Below, in pieces: positions 1 through 11,700 of a stretch of 64,000 nucleotides of DNA. Each line of letters begins with the position of its first letter. Position 1 is the stretch's first letter. Origin of the DNA: Ampelocalamus luodianensis (taxonomy: Eukaryota; Streptophyta; Magnoliopsida; Poales; Poaceae). The stretch covers positions 24,304,001-24,368,000 of the forward strand of contig CM070633.1 in assembly GCA_036346255.1 (NCBI GenBank), in the 5' to 3' direction. The translations under genes were made by a program, and so were the position numbers. The notes under the pieces were generated by a model. That model did not search any database, was not told the DNA's origin, and saw only the letters and a program-made list of their open reading frames with translations.

Positions 1-3000
1 AATCATTTGGAAGTTTTCCAAATTTTCCCTAGCAATTTCCATTTTCTAGAATTAAATTCTTGTGAATGGAAATTGTTGTCAGCAAATTCTTAGCTTTCAA
101 ACTTGTGATCGTCCTCTGAAATTATTTTTCCTATCATCTTGATCATCCTATCTACCTCTCTGAATTATTTCACAATTTTTAGATTTTATTTGGTATTTCA
201 AATGGCCAAGTCAAACCAGTTTAGAAATCTGGTCAAACCCTAGTTCAACAGCTTGTGAATTTTCTCCAGAACAATGAAATGCATAAAAAGTTCTGGAAAA
301 TTTATGAGGTGTTGTTCTCTTCCCAAAGTATCTACCATAAAAATTTCAGAATTTTTGGAGCCCTGGAGCTATCTCTAAAAATTCCCCAAACCTTCTCTGT
401 CTTTTAAATCAAATTCTAAAAGTACTGTTCCTCGGGCCCGAACCCAACTCGGGCTCGCGTCAGACTCGCGCACACTTGGTTCGGTCGCGTCAACTAAGCG
501 CACCGCCGAGTCCAATTGATCGCGACCGTGCGATGCAAATCGAGCGATCCACGTCGCATGCGCAACCGACTGTCCGAATGCATACATCAATCTCGACCGT
601 CCATCTCGGATCCAACGGTCGGCATCTTCCGTCGAGTAGAACCTCGGCTCGCACCGCTTTGCTCTGTCGCCGACATGTGGGTCCCACTGTCGGCATCGAC
701 CTCGTCTTCTCGCACCTCACCGGAGCTCACGGCCGCGGCGCGCATGCTTGCCACGTCCTCGTCGCGCCACCTTTTGTCCTCGTGTCGCGCGTGAAGCATC
801 GCGGGATCTCATCTACCCACCGAGCCCATCCACTACTCTTCGCGTCCATTTCGTGTTTTCTCCGCCCAAATTTCCTTTCCGTGGGAGAAGAACCGGAGCA
901 ACGCCGCCGTGTTAGCGCCGCCCTCGAGCCGAGACCGCGCGCGTGATCCACTCTCCTCGCCGCATCCATTTTGCCGTTCGAGCTCGTAGCACCGATGAAT
1001 CATCGGAGCCGCCGTCGTCTCGCCTCCGGTGATCTCGGCTCTGCAAGCTTATTGGCGCTCGGTGAGTTTCGGTTTCGTCACATGGTCCCTTAGGATCGCA
1101 TCAACGTGGCCGAGTCTAACCGTGACCTTGTTTCGCTCTTTGGTGCATCACCGAGGTGTGCGTCGCTTTCTTCTCAAACTTCGGTAAAGCGCGCGCGTGT
1201 CAATTCGGCGCCACCATCCTCCTCCATCATCAAGATCGTGGGCTTATCGTTCTGGTGTCTCCGCGATCTCGAGGAGCTCCTTCCGAAGCTTCTCGTCGTG
1301 CGTAGCATCCTCTCGCGCGCACCGCACTTTCTTCTCCGCCTCCGTTCGCGCCGACTCGCGCGCGGCGTCCTCGTGGTCCGCGTCACCGTCGTCGAGTTCG
1401 CTAGGTCCTTGCGAACCGAAGGTACCACTCTTTCGCCGAAACCTCTGGTTTGCAAGATCGATTCTGTGGCGCGCCACCGTGCCGTGCTCGCGGTGAACCG
1501 CCGGTGAAGATTAGTTTAACTCTAATCATATGCGCTTTGAGTCTCGATTTGTGGGCCCTCTTTGGATAATCGCGTTTAGAAATCCTTTAATCCAGCCCGT
1601 TATTTGTTCTCGAGTCACTACCATGTGGGTCCATGTTGTCGATTAGGTTTGTGTAGTTACGGTTATCGTTTTCTCGATGGGAAGCGTATTTCTCTGTGAG
1701 GTGTTTGGGTTTGCACCTTAGTGAGCCGAAGGCGTATTCTTTGAATACGCCCGGCGTCACTTTAAGCGAGTCTTATTTGTCTGGTCAGCGTTCGCGAGCC
1801 CATTGTCGATGGTGGGGCTTCTTGTTGGCGGTAGAAAAAGGATTTAATGCTTTAGTATTTACGTAATATGTTTTCATTTGCTTTGTTAATTCATTTAAAC
1901 TTAGAAAATGCATAACTAATTCAATTTTTATCCAAATTGTATGAAACCAGTCTTTGTTAATTTTCATTTTAAGTGTGCTATTTGATAAAATTAACTTCAC
2001 CCATGTCTCTGTAGCAAAAATCTGTTAGCTAATAAAATGATGTCTTATGTATCTTCTAAATTAGAAAATGCATATCTTTTCCAATAATTGTCCAAATTAA
2101 ATGAACCCAATTCAGTAAAATTTCATTTTCAGTATACTAACTATTAGGATAGATTTTATACACTGGTTCTGTTCATGAAAATTTGTTAAGTAATTAACTA
2201 GTGACTTGTTGTGTTTTTAGCTTAGAAAATTCATAGAAAATTGCTAATAACTTAAAATGATTTGTTCTCTGTTTCTAAAATTCTGTTATTTCATGCTTAG
2301 GCTCTTTGTGTGAGTTTTGGCTTGTTTGATGTTGTTGAATGTTTGAGTTTTGTCGGTGTTATTCGTTCTTATTTCTTTGTTATGTTCGATCGTTGAAGCT
2401 TCGATATTTGCGGCAACCACGAGGACGATCCTCCGCACCATATTGAGCAAAGCGGCCGGGCAAGCGGTTTGATCATGATAATCGATGCTTTAAATTCTAA
2501 TATTTTGTTTAATTTGTATGTATGCATTGCTTAATTTGTGTTAAAATGGATTAGTTAAATCGTAGTTGCATATCCTGTAGACAAATATTGATCTCTACTA
2601 CGAGCCTAGGTTATTTCTTTGTGATTAGAGATCATTTGGATGATTTCTTGTCACTTAGTAGATACGATTTCATTTGCTTAGACATGCTTAGTATCGGTAG
2701 AAGCTGGGCGGTTATCGACTTTAGTCGGTAACCTTGATCACACAAAATTTACTACAACTTTATGTTTGACATTTTGCTATGCTTACTTGCAAAACTAAAA
2801 CCAAAAACAAAAATGATTTAGGCGGGCACAATGGTAAGATTGGTGTGATCTGTTGGGTGTATTGGAAAGGTGCCCGGTCAATTAAGGACCGAACATCTTG
2901 TGAGTTTACATTATCGAGCATTTCGGCGTGCTAACCACACTAGAGGGTATGGGACCTCTCTTGACCTAGTACTTTGGCGTGTATTGGTCCCGGGTCGCAG

Positions 3001-4041
3001 GAGGTCGCGGGAGGGACGGAGGTGGGAGCATGGTAGTTGTCAAAAGCTTTATCTGAGTGGGTAGTTGTCTTTTCGGCTTTACCATGTAGCGTATGGGTTT
3101 CTATCCATACGAGCGGCTCGAGGTTGATACACAATATTGGAAACAGTCTCGTAGGACTTAGTGTGCGGCATACCTTGGAAGTGTGCTTTGGCTTAAAGGC
3201 GATGCGAGGTGTGGAGTGCGATGGTACACCTGCGAGGGTTAAAAACTATTCGAATAGCCTCGTCTAGGTGATGGACACGCTTGGGTAAGCTTATCGAGAG
3301 TTAGACTACAACCTTTTAAAATTAAAACTTGCGGGGGTGAGTGCGAATGCAGGAATTTGTGCTATGTTGTGGTGACTATTGGGATAGTCACTTCTAGGTG
3401 GTTACTTGTATCTATCTTTATCTGTGATTATTTCAACGGTAAAAATGAATTGCAAACTTGCCTTTAAAGCGTATTACATTATTGCAAATAAAGTTGGCTT
3501 TATGCAAATGAAACATATGACCTCCACCAAATAAGCTTTGCATGTAGTCTATGAGCAGTGCATTAGTTCACACGTCGGTCTTGCGGGTACAAAGACAATC
3601 TTTGTACTCGGTGCTTTGCTTAATGTTTTTGTTGCGAGAGGAAGAAGGTGAGCCTCGGGGTCCTCACTTACGTGAGTGTGTTGCCGCTTCTTGGGCGACT
3701 AGACTTGGCGGTCGGTCGGATGCCTTGTGGGTTGAAGGCACGCCGATTGGCTTTGTTTATATGCATCTTATGGCACTTTTGCTTCATTGTCGTTCTTGTC
3801 TATTTGTGTATCTTGTGGCACAGTCGGCCTATATACATAATATTGTTACTATTTGTTTATCTTCCGTTTGTAGTGTAATGTTTGGACTCTATGTTTTGAA
3901 TGGAGTTGATGTCTAATTTTGTAACGAGTGCGTATCTTGCTTTCAGGAAGTATACATATCTAGAGATCGATTTATTTGATTTGTGATGCTAGGACCGGTG
4001 GTTGGTTAAGCATTACAAGCCAAATAAGCCGGGTCCTCACA
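1..4041 (+). mobile_element. Gypsy A, 5' LTR (left end cut by window)
   Basis: Direct repeat of 8862-12878. Only about 77 bp of the LTR start are missing, judged from the 3' copy, so the full LTR is about 4.1 kb. It ends in TCCTCACA and is followed at once by a primer-binding site. The order inside is an AT-rich start, a CpG-rich block (about 420-1500), an AT-rich block (1850-2390), a putative GC-AG intron (2460-3638) and a tail. The AT-rich parts match the 3' LTR almost exactly, while the GC-rich block carries many 1-2-nt gaps. That pattern suggests a young insertion with localised sequence error. The C element LTR (25940-30119) is a diverged member of the same family. Confidence 0.9.
2460..3638 (+). 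other. Putative LTR-embedded GC-AG intron, A 5' LTR
   Basis: Donor context GG|GCAAGC, acceptor TTGTTGCGAG|AG (read as TTGTTGCAG in the related C LTR). The length of 1179 bp is identical in the 3' LTR. It contains the palindrome CTATTCGAATAG at 3246-3257 and a 10-bp stem (3585-3594 with 3600-3609) 29 nt before the AG. The motif TTTGATCAT lies just after the donor. Splicing is inferred, not shown. Confidence 0.5.
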
Positions 4042-4045
4042 AAGT

Positions 4046-4059
4046 TGGTATCGAGCCAT
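4046..4059 (+). other. Primer-binding site, element A
   Basis: TGGTATCGAGCCA follows the LTR end after four bases. The family consensus for initiator-Met tRNA is TGGTATCAGAGCCA, so this copy has CGAG where CAGAG is expected, like other CAG sites here. Confidence 0.8.
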
Positions 4060-4475
4060 TACGACCGTAATAACCCAAGCATAGCCGTCCTTAGGATATT
4101 TTCAAAGTCTTATTTTCAAATTATAAAAGGTTTATGAAAACCTAGCGATTCTCGATTTTATTCCTTACCTATCTTAGCTTTCTACTCTCATCTTACTCTA
4201 ATTTAAGTTTTGAAACTTGGTTTCTCTCTTTCCTATCAAAAGATAGTTAATACAGGTAGAATCGGTCTTTGGGAGAACCATAGAAATTAGTTTAATTAAA
4301 AATTTGTGGGGGCATAAGGGTAAGATATGTATGAGTTTGCTAAGTGTCGATCTTTGTCGGTTGGTTTTGTAACTTAAAAGTCTTGTGCTTGTTTTGTCTT
4401 TGTTAGTAAGTTAATTGCGGTGGGTATTGACTTCGTGTTTTCAGGCTATTGTTAACTTGTCTTAGTGAAAGCAGG

Positions 4476-5530
4476 ATGGCGGGAGAAGCCTTGCGATCAG
4501 CCAGCAGTGGTCATGATGAGAGCTTCCCCTCCTCCAACCATGGTGAGGTTCTCGCTCGGATCGGCGAAACCGCATGGACGAGCAGCGCATCTTGGAGGTT
4601 ATTGCTAGGAATAACTCCACTCCTGCCGGTGGTGGCGGCCACGGACTCGCGGGGACTTGCGAGTTCCTCCGTACCACACCGCCGACTTTCTCCGCTCGAG
4701 GACCTCTCGATGCGGATGATTGGCTGCGCATGGTTGGCGGAAGCTCAACATAGCTCGATGCGAGCGCGGACAAGGCACTCTTCGCGTCCACCGGCTTGAG
4801 GCGCGGCACTCTCATGGTGGGAGAACTATCTCGCCACGCGGCCGCGAGCCATGTGGTCGCGTGGGAGGAGTTCGGTCGCTTACCGTCGGGCCCACATCCC
4901 GGATGGCGATGAAGTGAAGAAAAAGAGTTCCTCGCGCTCAAGCAAGGCGCAAATGCGTGACGAGTGCACATGCGAGTTCAATCATCGGCTCGTTATGCTC
5001 GGGAGGTGGCCTCGGATGAGGCTAGCGGGAGAAATTTATGGATGGCTTGTCAGGAGGCTGCAGGACAAGCTATCCATTGTGAACTTCTCGGACTTTCGGG
5101 CCTTGGTAGATAAGGCCATCGTTGCGAGCATAAGGCAAAAGCGCTGGCGAGTCCATAGCGCAAATGGGGCGCATCGGTCTACTCACACGGCCTTGTTCGT
5201 CCTCGGGCTGGGCGGCACGATGGCCCGTTCTTTTGCTCCACCGGCGCCGAGACCATCTGCACCAGCTCCTCGCCCACCGCGGGCGTGTTTCAGACCACGT
5301 GCGCTGCGATCAGCAACGAGCGGCCTCGCAATCCGGCGGCGAGGTGACTTGTTTTATTTGCCACAACAAGGGCCATTATGCGAATGCACGCCCTCGAGTG
5401 TTGCGGCGGCCCCTCGTCCTAATGGAGGCGCGGGCGGGAAGCGATCACCGCGACGAGAAGATTATTCAAGAAGACCGAGTGCGGCGTGGTCGAGTGAACC
5501 ACCTTTCGGTGAGGAGGCTCGGGAGGCGCG
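4476..5530 (+). pseudogene. gag: Element A gag (capsid-nucleocapsid), frameshifted
   Basis: Gag would form the virus-like particle and package element RNA. The start is taken at the ATG in GCAGGATGGCG, 435 bp after the LTR. The open frame from it runs to about 4799, and later pieces lie in other frames (4851-5540 and 5164-5559). A retroviral zinc knuckle is visible at 5350-5390 (CFICHNKGHYANA, of the form C-x2-C-x4-H), with the fourth Cys displaced by a frame slip. A junction motif GRVNH shared with elements B and H marks the passage to protease near 5490. The breaks coincide with GC-rich CHG-type sites, so it is unclear whether the gene is dead or mis-read. Confidence 0.75.
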
Positions 5531-5536
5531 GATGTT

Positions 5537-5880
5537 GTGATTGGTATACTTCTTGTTAATTCGTCGTCTGCTGCGGTATTATTTGATTACGGAGCATCGC
5601 ATTCTTTATTTCAAGATCATTTGCTGCTGCTAGTGGTCTTCTTTGTGTTCCTTTGGAAGTTCCTTTGCTCATCCGCTCTCGGGTCGGAAATGAGAGCGAT
5701 TCTGATGTCGGGATGTTCCTATCATAGTTGAAGGAGTGGGATTTTTGGCAAATCTCATTACGCTCGATTCAGTGATGCGGATGTGATTCTTGGCATGGAT
5801 TGGTTGTCCCAACACTTGGGGCAAATCGATTGTGCGGGAAGATTGTCTATCTTACCGACCCGCCGGGTGAGCAAGTCGGG
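5537..5880 (+). pseudogene. Element A aspartic protease
   Basis: The protease cleaves the Gag-Pol polyprotein. The active-site stretch reads VLFDYGASHSLF (Asp codon at 5585), where elements B and H have DSGASHSF. The Tyr for Ser comes from ACG in place of CTG, another CTG-site change. The conserved end ILGMDWLS lies at about 5785-5810. The two parts are in different frames. The family is certain; activity cannot be judged. Confidence 0.75.
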
Positions 5881-6029
5881 TTTCGCCACGGCCGGGGCCG
5901 TGTCTATGTGCATTAGAAGCAAAGCCGACCTTGCAAATTCAAGATGTTCCCATAGTATCGACTTTGTGGATGTCTTTCACGAAGATTTGCACAGGATGCC
6001 TCGGTTCGAGATCTGGAGTTTGCCATCGA

Positions 6030-6800
6030 GTTCTTTGCCGTGCGCTCCGATTTGAAGGCGCGTATCGGATGCCTCCCAATGAGCTAGAAGAATTGAAGAA
6101 GCGGCTTGGTGAGCTCCAAGCAAAGGGTTTCATCCGTCCCAGTTCATCTCCTTGGGGTTGTCGGTGATCTTTGTGAAGAAGAAGGACAAGACTTTGCGTA
6201 TGTGTGTTGACTACCGTCCTCTCAATGAAGTGGCGATGAAGAACAAATATCCTCTGCCCGCATTGATGATCTTTTGACCGGTTATGCGGAGCTCGGTGTT
6301 CTCAAGATTGATCGAGATCGGGCTATCATCAAGTCGGATCGGGTGAGGATATTCGAAGACGGCTTTCACTACTCGTTATGGCACATGCGAGTACACCGTC
6401 ATGTCTTCGGATTAACCAATGCTCGGCTTTGTTCATGAACTTGATGAATTCAGTATTCATGGAGTTTTTGGACAAATTTGTGGTGGTTTTATTGATGACA
6501 TTCTTATCTATTCCAAGGTGAAGCGAGCATCTTGAGCATCGAAGATTGTTTTGGGCAAGTTGCGGGAGCATCATTTGTATCGAAGTTCGGCAAATGTGAG
6601 TTCGGTTGAAGGAAGTGGCATTTTTGGGCCATGTTCTTTCATTTGGAGGAATAGTTGTAGATCGAGCAAAGTCGCGATGTTCTATCTTGGGGCGGCCAAG
6701 TCGATCCAGCGATGTGCGGAGTTTTCTTGGTTTAGCGGGCTACTATCGCGCTTTATCGAGAACTTCTCCAAGATCGCAAAGCCGATGGTGAATTGCTTAA
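6030..6800 (+). pseudogene. Element A reverse transcriptase, multiply frameshifted
   Basis: The N-terminal part reads YRMPPNELEELKKRL followed by GFIRPSSSPWG (6060-6160), as in the intact RT of element H. The frame is then lost several times. The catalytic FIDDIL (aspartate pair) is encoded at 6488-6505, and the FLGHV-like and FLGLAGYYR-like pieces follow at 6606-6791. Against the H copy, most indels fall at CAG, CTG or CCG positions. The RT would copy element RNA into cDNA in cytoplasmic particles. Confidence 0.8.
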
Positions 6801-6869
6801 GAAGGACAAGAAGTTTGTATGGTCCTCTGCTTGTGATGAGAGCTTTGGGAGCTCAAGCGATTGACTTGA

Positions 6870-7240
6870 CTCAGTCCTTACTCTTCACGATATCCACAAG
6901 AGCTTCGATATTTATTGCGATGCCTCTCGTCGGGGACTTCGGATGTGTTCTTATGCGGGAAGGCAAGGCGGTTGCCTATGCATCCGAGCAATTGAGGCCT
7001 CATGAGCTCAACTATCCCACCCATGATTTAGAGCTTGCTGCGATAGTTCATGCACTCAAGATTTGGCGGCATTATTTGATCGGAAATTGTGAGGTGTATT
7101 ACGATCATAAGAGTTTGAAATACTTATTTACTCGCCGATTTGAACCTCGAGCGGAGGAGATGGTTGGAATTAATCAAAGATTATGACATGGGTATTGATA
7201 TCACCACAGCAAGGCCAATGTAGTTCTTGATGCACTTAGT
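6870..7240 (+). pseudogene. Element A RNase H
   Basis: The frame at 6551-7186 holds the RNase H core: AVAYASEQLRPHELNYPT, then HDLELAAIVHALKIW and the ending DHKSLKYLF. The tail (ADALSRK-like) is shifted out of frame near 7190-7240. It degrades the RNA strand of the RNA-DNA hybrid during reverse transcription. The matching C fragment has an intact end of the same domain at 24246. Confidence 0.8.
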
Positions 7241-8210
7241 CGAAAGGTGTATTGCAATACTTTGATGATCCAGAAGCGACAACTGCGCTTCTTGCGAAAT
7301 TCAGCGTCTCAACTTGGGTTTGGTTGAGCATGGTTCCCTTCTTTGCCTTGGTTGTGCAACCAACCTTGGTGGATCGGATCAAGCGACCACGACAATCGAA
7401 TGATGGCGTGGGTAAAATCAAGCGAGAACATCGAGGATGGTTCGGCCAAGTGTTTCACGAGAGGATGAGCACGGTGTTGTATGGTTTGGGGGCGTCTCGT
7501 GGTCCCAAAGATCCCGAGTTGCGGGATTTGATCCTTGAGAAGCCCATGATTCGCCTTTGTCCATCCATCCGGGGCTACCAAGATGTACCAAGATCTGCGG
7601 CGAAGTTACGGTGGACTCGCATGAAGCGCGAAATTGCGGGTTCGTTGCGGATCGGCGTATGTTGTCGCGTGAAGGCGAGCATCATCGTCAGCGAGTCTCC
7701 TCCGCCCTTGCCTATACGAGTGGAAGTGGGATTCCGTTGGTATAGACTTCATCACTGGTTTGCCCGTACTCCTTCGGGAAGGATGCTATCAGGTGGTTAT
7801 TGTGATTAACGAAAGTAGCACATTTTACGCGGTGTGTACGCCCTCGGCGTCGATAAATTGGCGGAACCTCTACATATCCGCATTGTGAGTTTGCATGGTG
7901 TGCCACGAGCGATGGTGTCGAATCGTGGTTCTCTTTTCACTTCCCGACTTTGGCACGATCTACGAGGAGGCCATGGGTACCGTCTTACTTTGGCCGCCTA
8001 CCATCCTCGGGCCGATGGTCGGACAGAGCGGGTCAATCGGTGCTTGAAGATATGCTCCGTGCTTGTGTCCTTTCCTATGGGAAGAATTGGGAGAAGTGCC
8101 TACCACTTGCGAGTTCTCCTACAACAACGGCTTCGGGCTAGTCTCGGCATGGCACCGTTTGAGGCCTTGTATGGGAGGCGATGTAGAACCCGTTGAGCTG
8201 GCGGCGGTGA
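7240..8210 (+). pseudogene. Element A integrase
   Basis: It aligns through its length with the open integrase frame at 24246-25388. The zinc-binding N-terminus is scrambled by slips between 7540 and 7680. The core shows VSNRGSLFTSRLW (7915-7950), where C has VSDRGSLFTSRLW: the catalytic Asp is read as Asn because CAGATC became CGAATC. YHPRADGRTERVN at 8000-8036 carries the catalytic Glu. The C-terminal ALYGRRCRT ends near 8195. Integrase inserts the cDNA into chromosomes. Confidence 0.8.
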
Positions 8211-8339
8211 AAGCGGTTCTTTGGCCCGAATTCCATCAATGAAGTGAAAGTCAAGTGCGATTGATTCGTGAGCACTTGCGCGTAGCTCGATCGAGCGAGA
8301 AGAGCTATGCGGTCGGCGTCGCCGTGAGTTGAGTTTCGG

Positions 8340-8760
8340 CCCAATGACTTTGTGTATCTCAAAGTCTCACCTCTGAAGGACATCGTCGTTTGGTGTCAAG
8401 AACAAGCGGCTCCTCGATATGTCGGGCGTATCGCATCATCAAGAGAGTGGGAGCTGTTGCATACAAGTTAGAGTTGCCGGCTACACTTGAGGGTGCATGA
8501 TGTTTTCCATGTGTCGCAATTGAAGAAGTGCCTTCGTGTTCTGTGGAGAAGCGCCATTGGAAAATATCGATGTGCAAGAAGATCTGTCTTATCGTGGCGC
8601 CCGTTCGTATCCTCGAAGAAGCTGAGCGCGGGACAAGGAACCGTGTGATCAAGTTCCTTAAAGTTCAGTGGTCAAACCACTCGAGGATGAAGCCACTTGG
8701 GAGCGGGAAGATCGTCTCGAGCGGATTACAGTCCTTCTTCTCCGGTGATCGAGAATCTCG
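8340..8760 (+). pseudogene. Element A C-terminal chromodomain-like region
   Basis: Pieces equivalent to the C element tail (25493-25899) are found in different frames: the VGAVAYKLELPATL stretch near 8450-8490, APVRILEE near 8600-8620, and VQWSNHSRMKPLGSG at 8660-8705 where C reads VQWSNHPEDEATWE. In the Tekay/Del group this tail is thought to guide insertion into heterochromatin. Broken here by several slips. Confidence 0.6.
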
Positions 8761-8765
8761 GGCGA

Positions 8766-8784
8766 GATTCTGTAAGGGGAGATT
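8766..8784 (+). other. Polypurine tract, element A
   Basis: GATTCTGTAAGGGGAGATT lies directly before the 3' LTR. The C copy has the fuller TTCCTTTAAGGGGGGGAGA. It primes plus-strand DNA synthesis. Confidence 0.75.
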
Positions 8785-11700
8785 TGTAACAGCCCTAACT
8801 TAGGGTTTGTATTTCAAATGTAAAATTTTGAGGAGGAATAAAAACTTTTGTTGTCTCTTCAAATCATTTGGAAGTTTTCCAAATTTTCCTAGCAATTTCC
8901 ATTTTCTAGAATTAAATTCTTGTGAATGGAAATTGTTGTCAACAAATTCTTAGCTTTCAAACTTGTGATCGTCCTCTGAAATTATTTTCCTATCATCTTG
9001 ATCATCCTATCTACCTCTCTGAATTATTTCACAATTTTTAGATTTTATTTGGTATTTCAAATGGCCAAGTCAAACCAGTTTAGAAATCTGGTCAAACCCT
9101 AGTTCAACAGCTTGTGAATTTTCTCCAGAACAATGCAGTGCATAAAAGTTCTGGAAAATTTATGAGTGTTGTTCTCTTCCCAAAGTATCTACCATAAAAA
9201 TTTCAGAATTTTTGGAGCCCTGGAGCTATCTCTAAAAATTCCCCAAACCTTCTCTGTCTTTTAAATCAAATTCTAAAAATCTTGTTCCTCGGGCCGAACC
9301 AACTCGGGCTCGCGTCAGGCTCGCACACTTGGTTGGTCGCGTCAACTAAGCGCGCGCCGAGTCAATTGATCGCGACCGTCCGATGCAAATCGAGCGATCC
9401 ACGTCGCATGCGCAACCGACTGTCGAATGCATACATCAATCTCGACCGTCCATCTCGGATCCAGCGGTCGGCATCTTCCGTCGAGTAGAACCTCGGCTCG
9501 CACCGCTTTGCTCTGTCGGCGACATGTGGGTCCCACATGTCGCGCATCGACCTCGTCTTCTCCGCACCTCACCGAGCTCACGGCGTGCGCGCATGCTTGC
9601 CACGTCCTCGTCATTGCCACCTTTTTGTCCTCGTGTCGGCCCGTGAAGCATCGCGGGATCTCATCTACCCCCGAGCCCATCCACTACCCGCCGCGTCCAT
9701 TCTCGTGTTTTCTCGCCCAAATTTCCTTTCCGTGGGAGAAGAACCCGGAAACAACGCCGCCGTGTTAGCGCCGCCCTCGAGCGAGACCGCGCGGCGTGAT
9801 CCACTCTCTCGCGCATCCATTTTGCCGTTCGAGCTCGTAGCACCCGGTGAATCATCGGAGCCGCCGTCGTCTCGCCTCCGGTGATCTCGGCTCTGCAAGC
9901 TTATTGGCGCTCGGTGAGTTTCGGTTCGTCACTTGGTCCCTTAGGATCGCATCAACATCTTGAGTCTAAGCGTGACCTTGTTTAGCTCTTTGGTGCATCA
10001 CCGAGGTGTGCGTCGCTTTCTTCTCAAACTTCGGTAAGCGCGCGCGTGTCAATTCGGCGCCACCGTCCTCCTCCATCATCAAGATCGTGGGCTTATCGTT
10101 CTGGTGTCTCCGCGATCTCGAGAGCTCCTTCGAAGCTTCTCGTCGTGCATGGCGTCCTCTCGCGCGCACGCACTTTCTTCTCGCCTCGTTCGCGCTTGAC
10201 TCGCGCGCGGCATCCTCGTGGTCGCGTCACCGTCGTCGAGTTCGCTAGGTCCTTGCGAACGAAGGTACCACTCTTTCGCCGAAACCTCTGGTTTGCAAGA
10301 TCGATTCTTGCGCGGCGCATACCGTGCCGTGCTCGCGGTGAACCGCCGGTGAAGATTAGTTTAACTCTAATCATATGCGCTTTGAGTCTCACGATTTGTG
10401 GGCCCTCTTTGGATAATCGCGTTTAGAAATCCTTTAATCCAGCCCGTTATTTGTTCTACGAGTCACTACCATGTGGGTCCATGTTGTCGATTAGGTTTGT
10501 GTAGTTACGGTTATCGTTTTCTCGATGGGAGCGTATTTCTCTGTGAGGTGTTTTGGGTTTGCACCTTAGTGAGCGAAGCGTATTCTTTGAATCGCCGGCG
10601 TCACTTAAGCGAGTCTTATTTGTCTCAGTCGTTCGCGCGAGCCATTGTCGATGGTGGGGCTTCTTGTTGCGGTAGAAAAGGATTTAATGCTTTAGTATTT
10701 ACGTAATATGTTTTACATTTGCTTTGTTAATTCATTTAAACTTAGAAAATGCATAACTAATTCAATTTTATCCAAATTGTATGAAACCAGTCTTTGTTAA
10801 TTTTCATTTTAAGTGTGCTATTTGATAAAATTAACTTCACCCATGTCTCTGTAGCAAAAATCTGTTAGCTAATAAAATGATGTCTTATGTATCTTCTAAA
10901 TTAGAAAATGCATATCTTTTCCAATAATTGTCCAAATTAAATGAACCCAATGCTGTAAAATTTCATTTTCAGTATACTAACTATTAGGATAGATTTTATA
11001 CACTGGTTCTGTTCATGAAAATTTGTTAAGTAATTAACTAGTGACTTGTTGTGTTTTTAGCTTAGAAAATTCATAGAAAATTGCTAATAACTTAAAATGA
11101 TTTGTTCTCTGTTTCTAAAATTCTGTTATTTCATGCTTAGGCTCTTGTGTGAGTTTTGGCTTGTTTGATGTTGTTGAATGTTTGAGTTTTGTCGGTGTTA
11201 TTCGTTCTTATTTCTTTGTTATGTTCGATCGTTGAAGCCGATATTTGCGGCAACCACGAGGGCGATCCTCCGCACCATATTGAGCAACGGCGGCCGGGCA
11301 AGCGATTTGATCATGATAATCCCGATACTTTAAATTCTAATATTTTGTTTAATTTGTATGTATGCATTGCTTAATTTGTGTTAAAATGGATTAGTTAAAT
11401 CGTGTTGCATATCTGTAGACAAATATTGATCTCTACTACGAGCCTAGGTTATTTCTTTGTGATTAGAGATCATTTGGATGATTTCTTGTCACTTAGTAGA
11501 TACGATTTCATTTGCTTAGACATGCTTAGTATCGGTAGAAGCTGGCGGTTATCGACTTTAGTCGGTAACCTTGATCACACAAAATTTACTACAACTTTAT
11601 GTTTGACATTTTGCTATGCTTACTTGCAAAACTAAAACCAAAAACAAAAATGATTTAGGCGCGGGCACAATGGTAAGATTGGTGTGATCATTGGGTGTAT

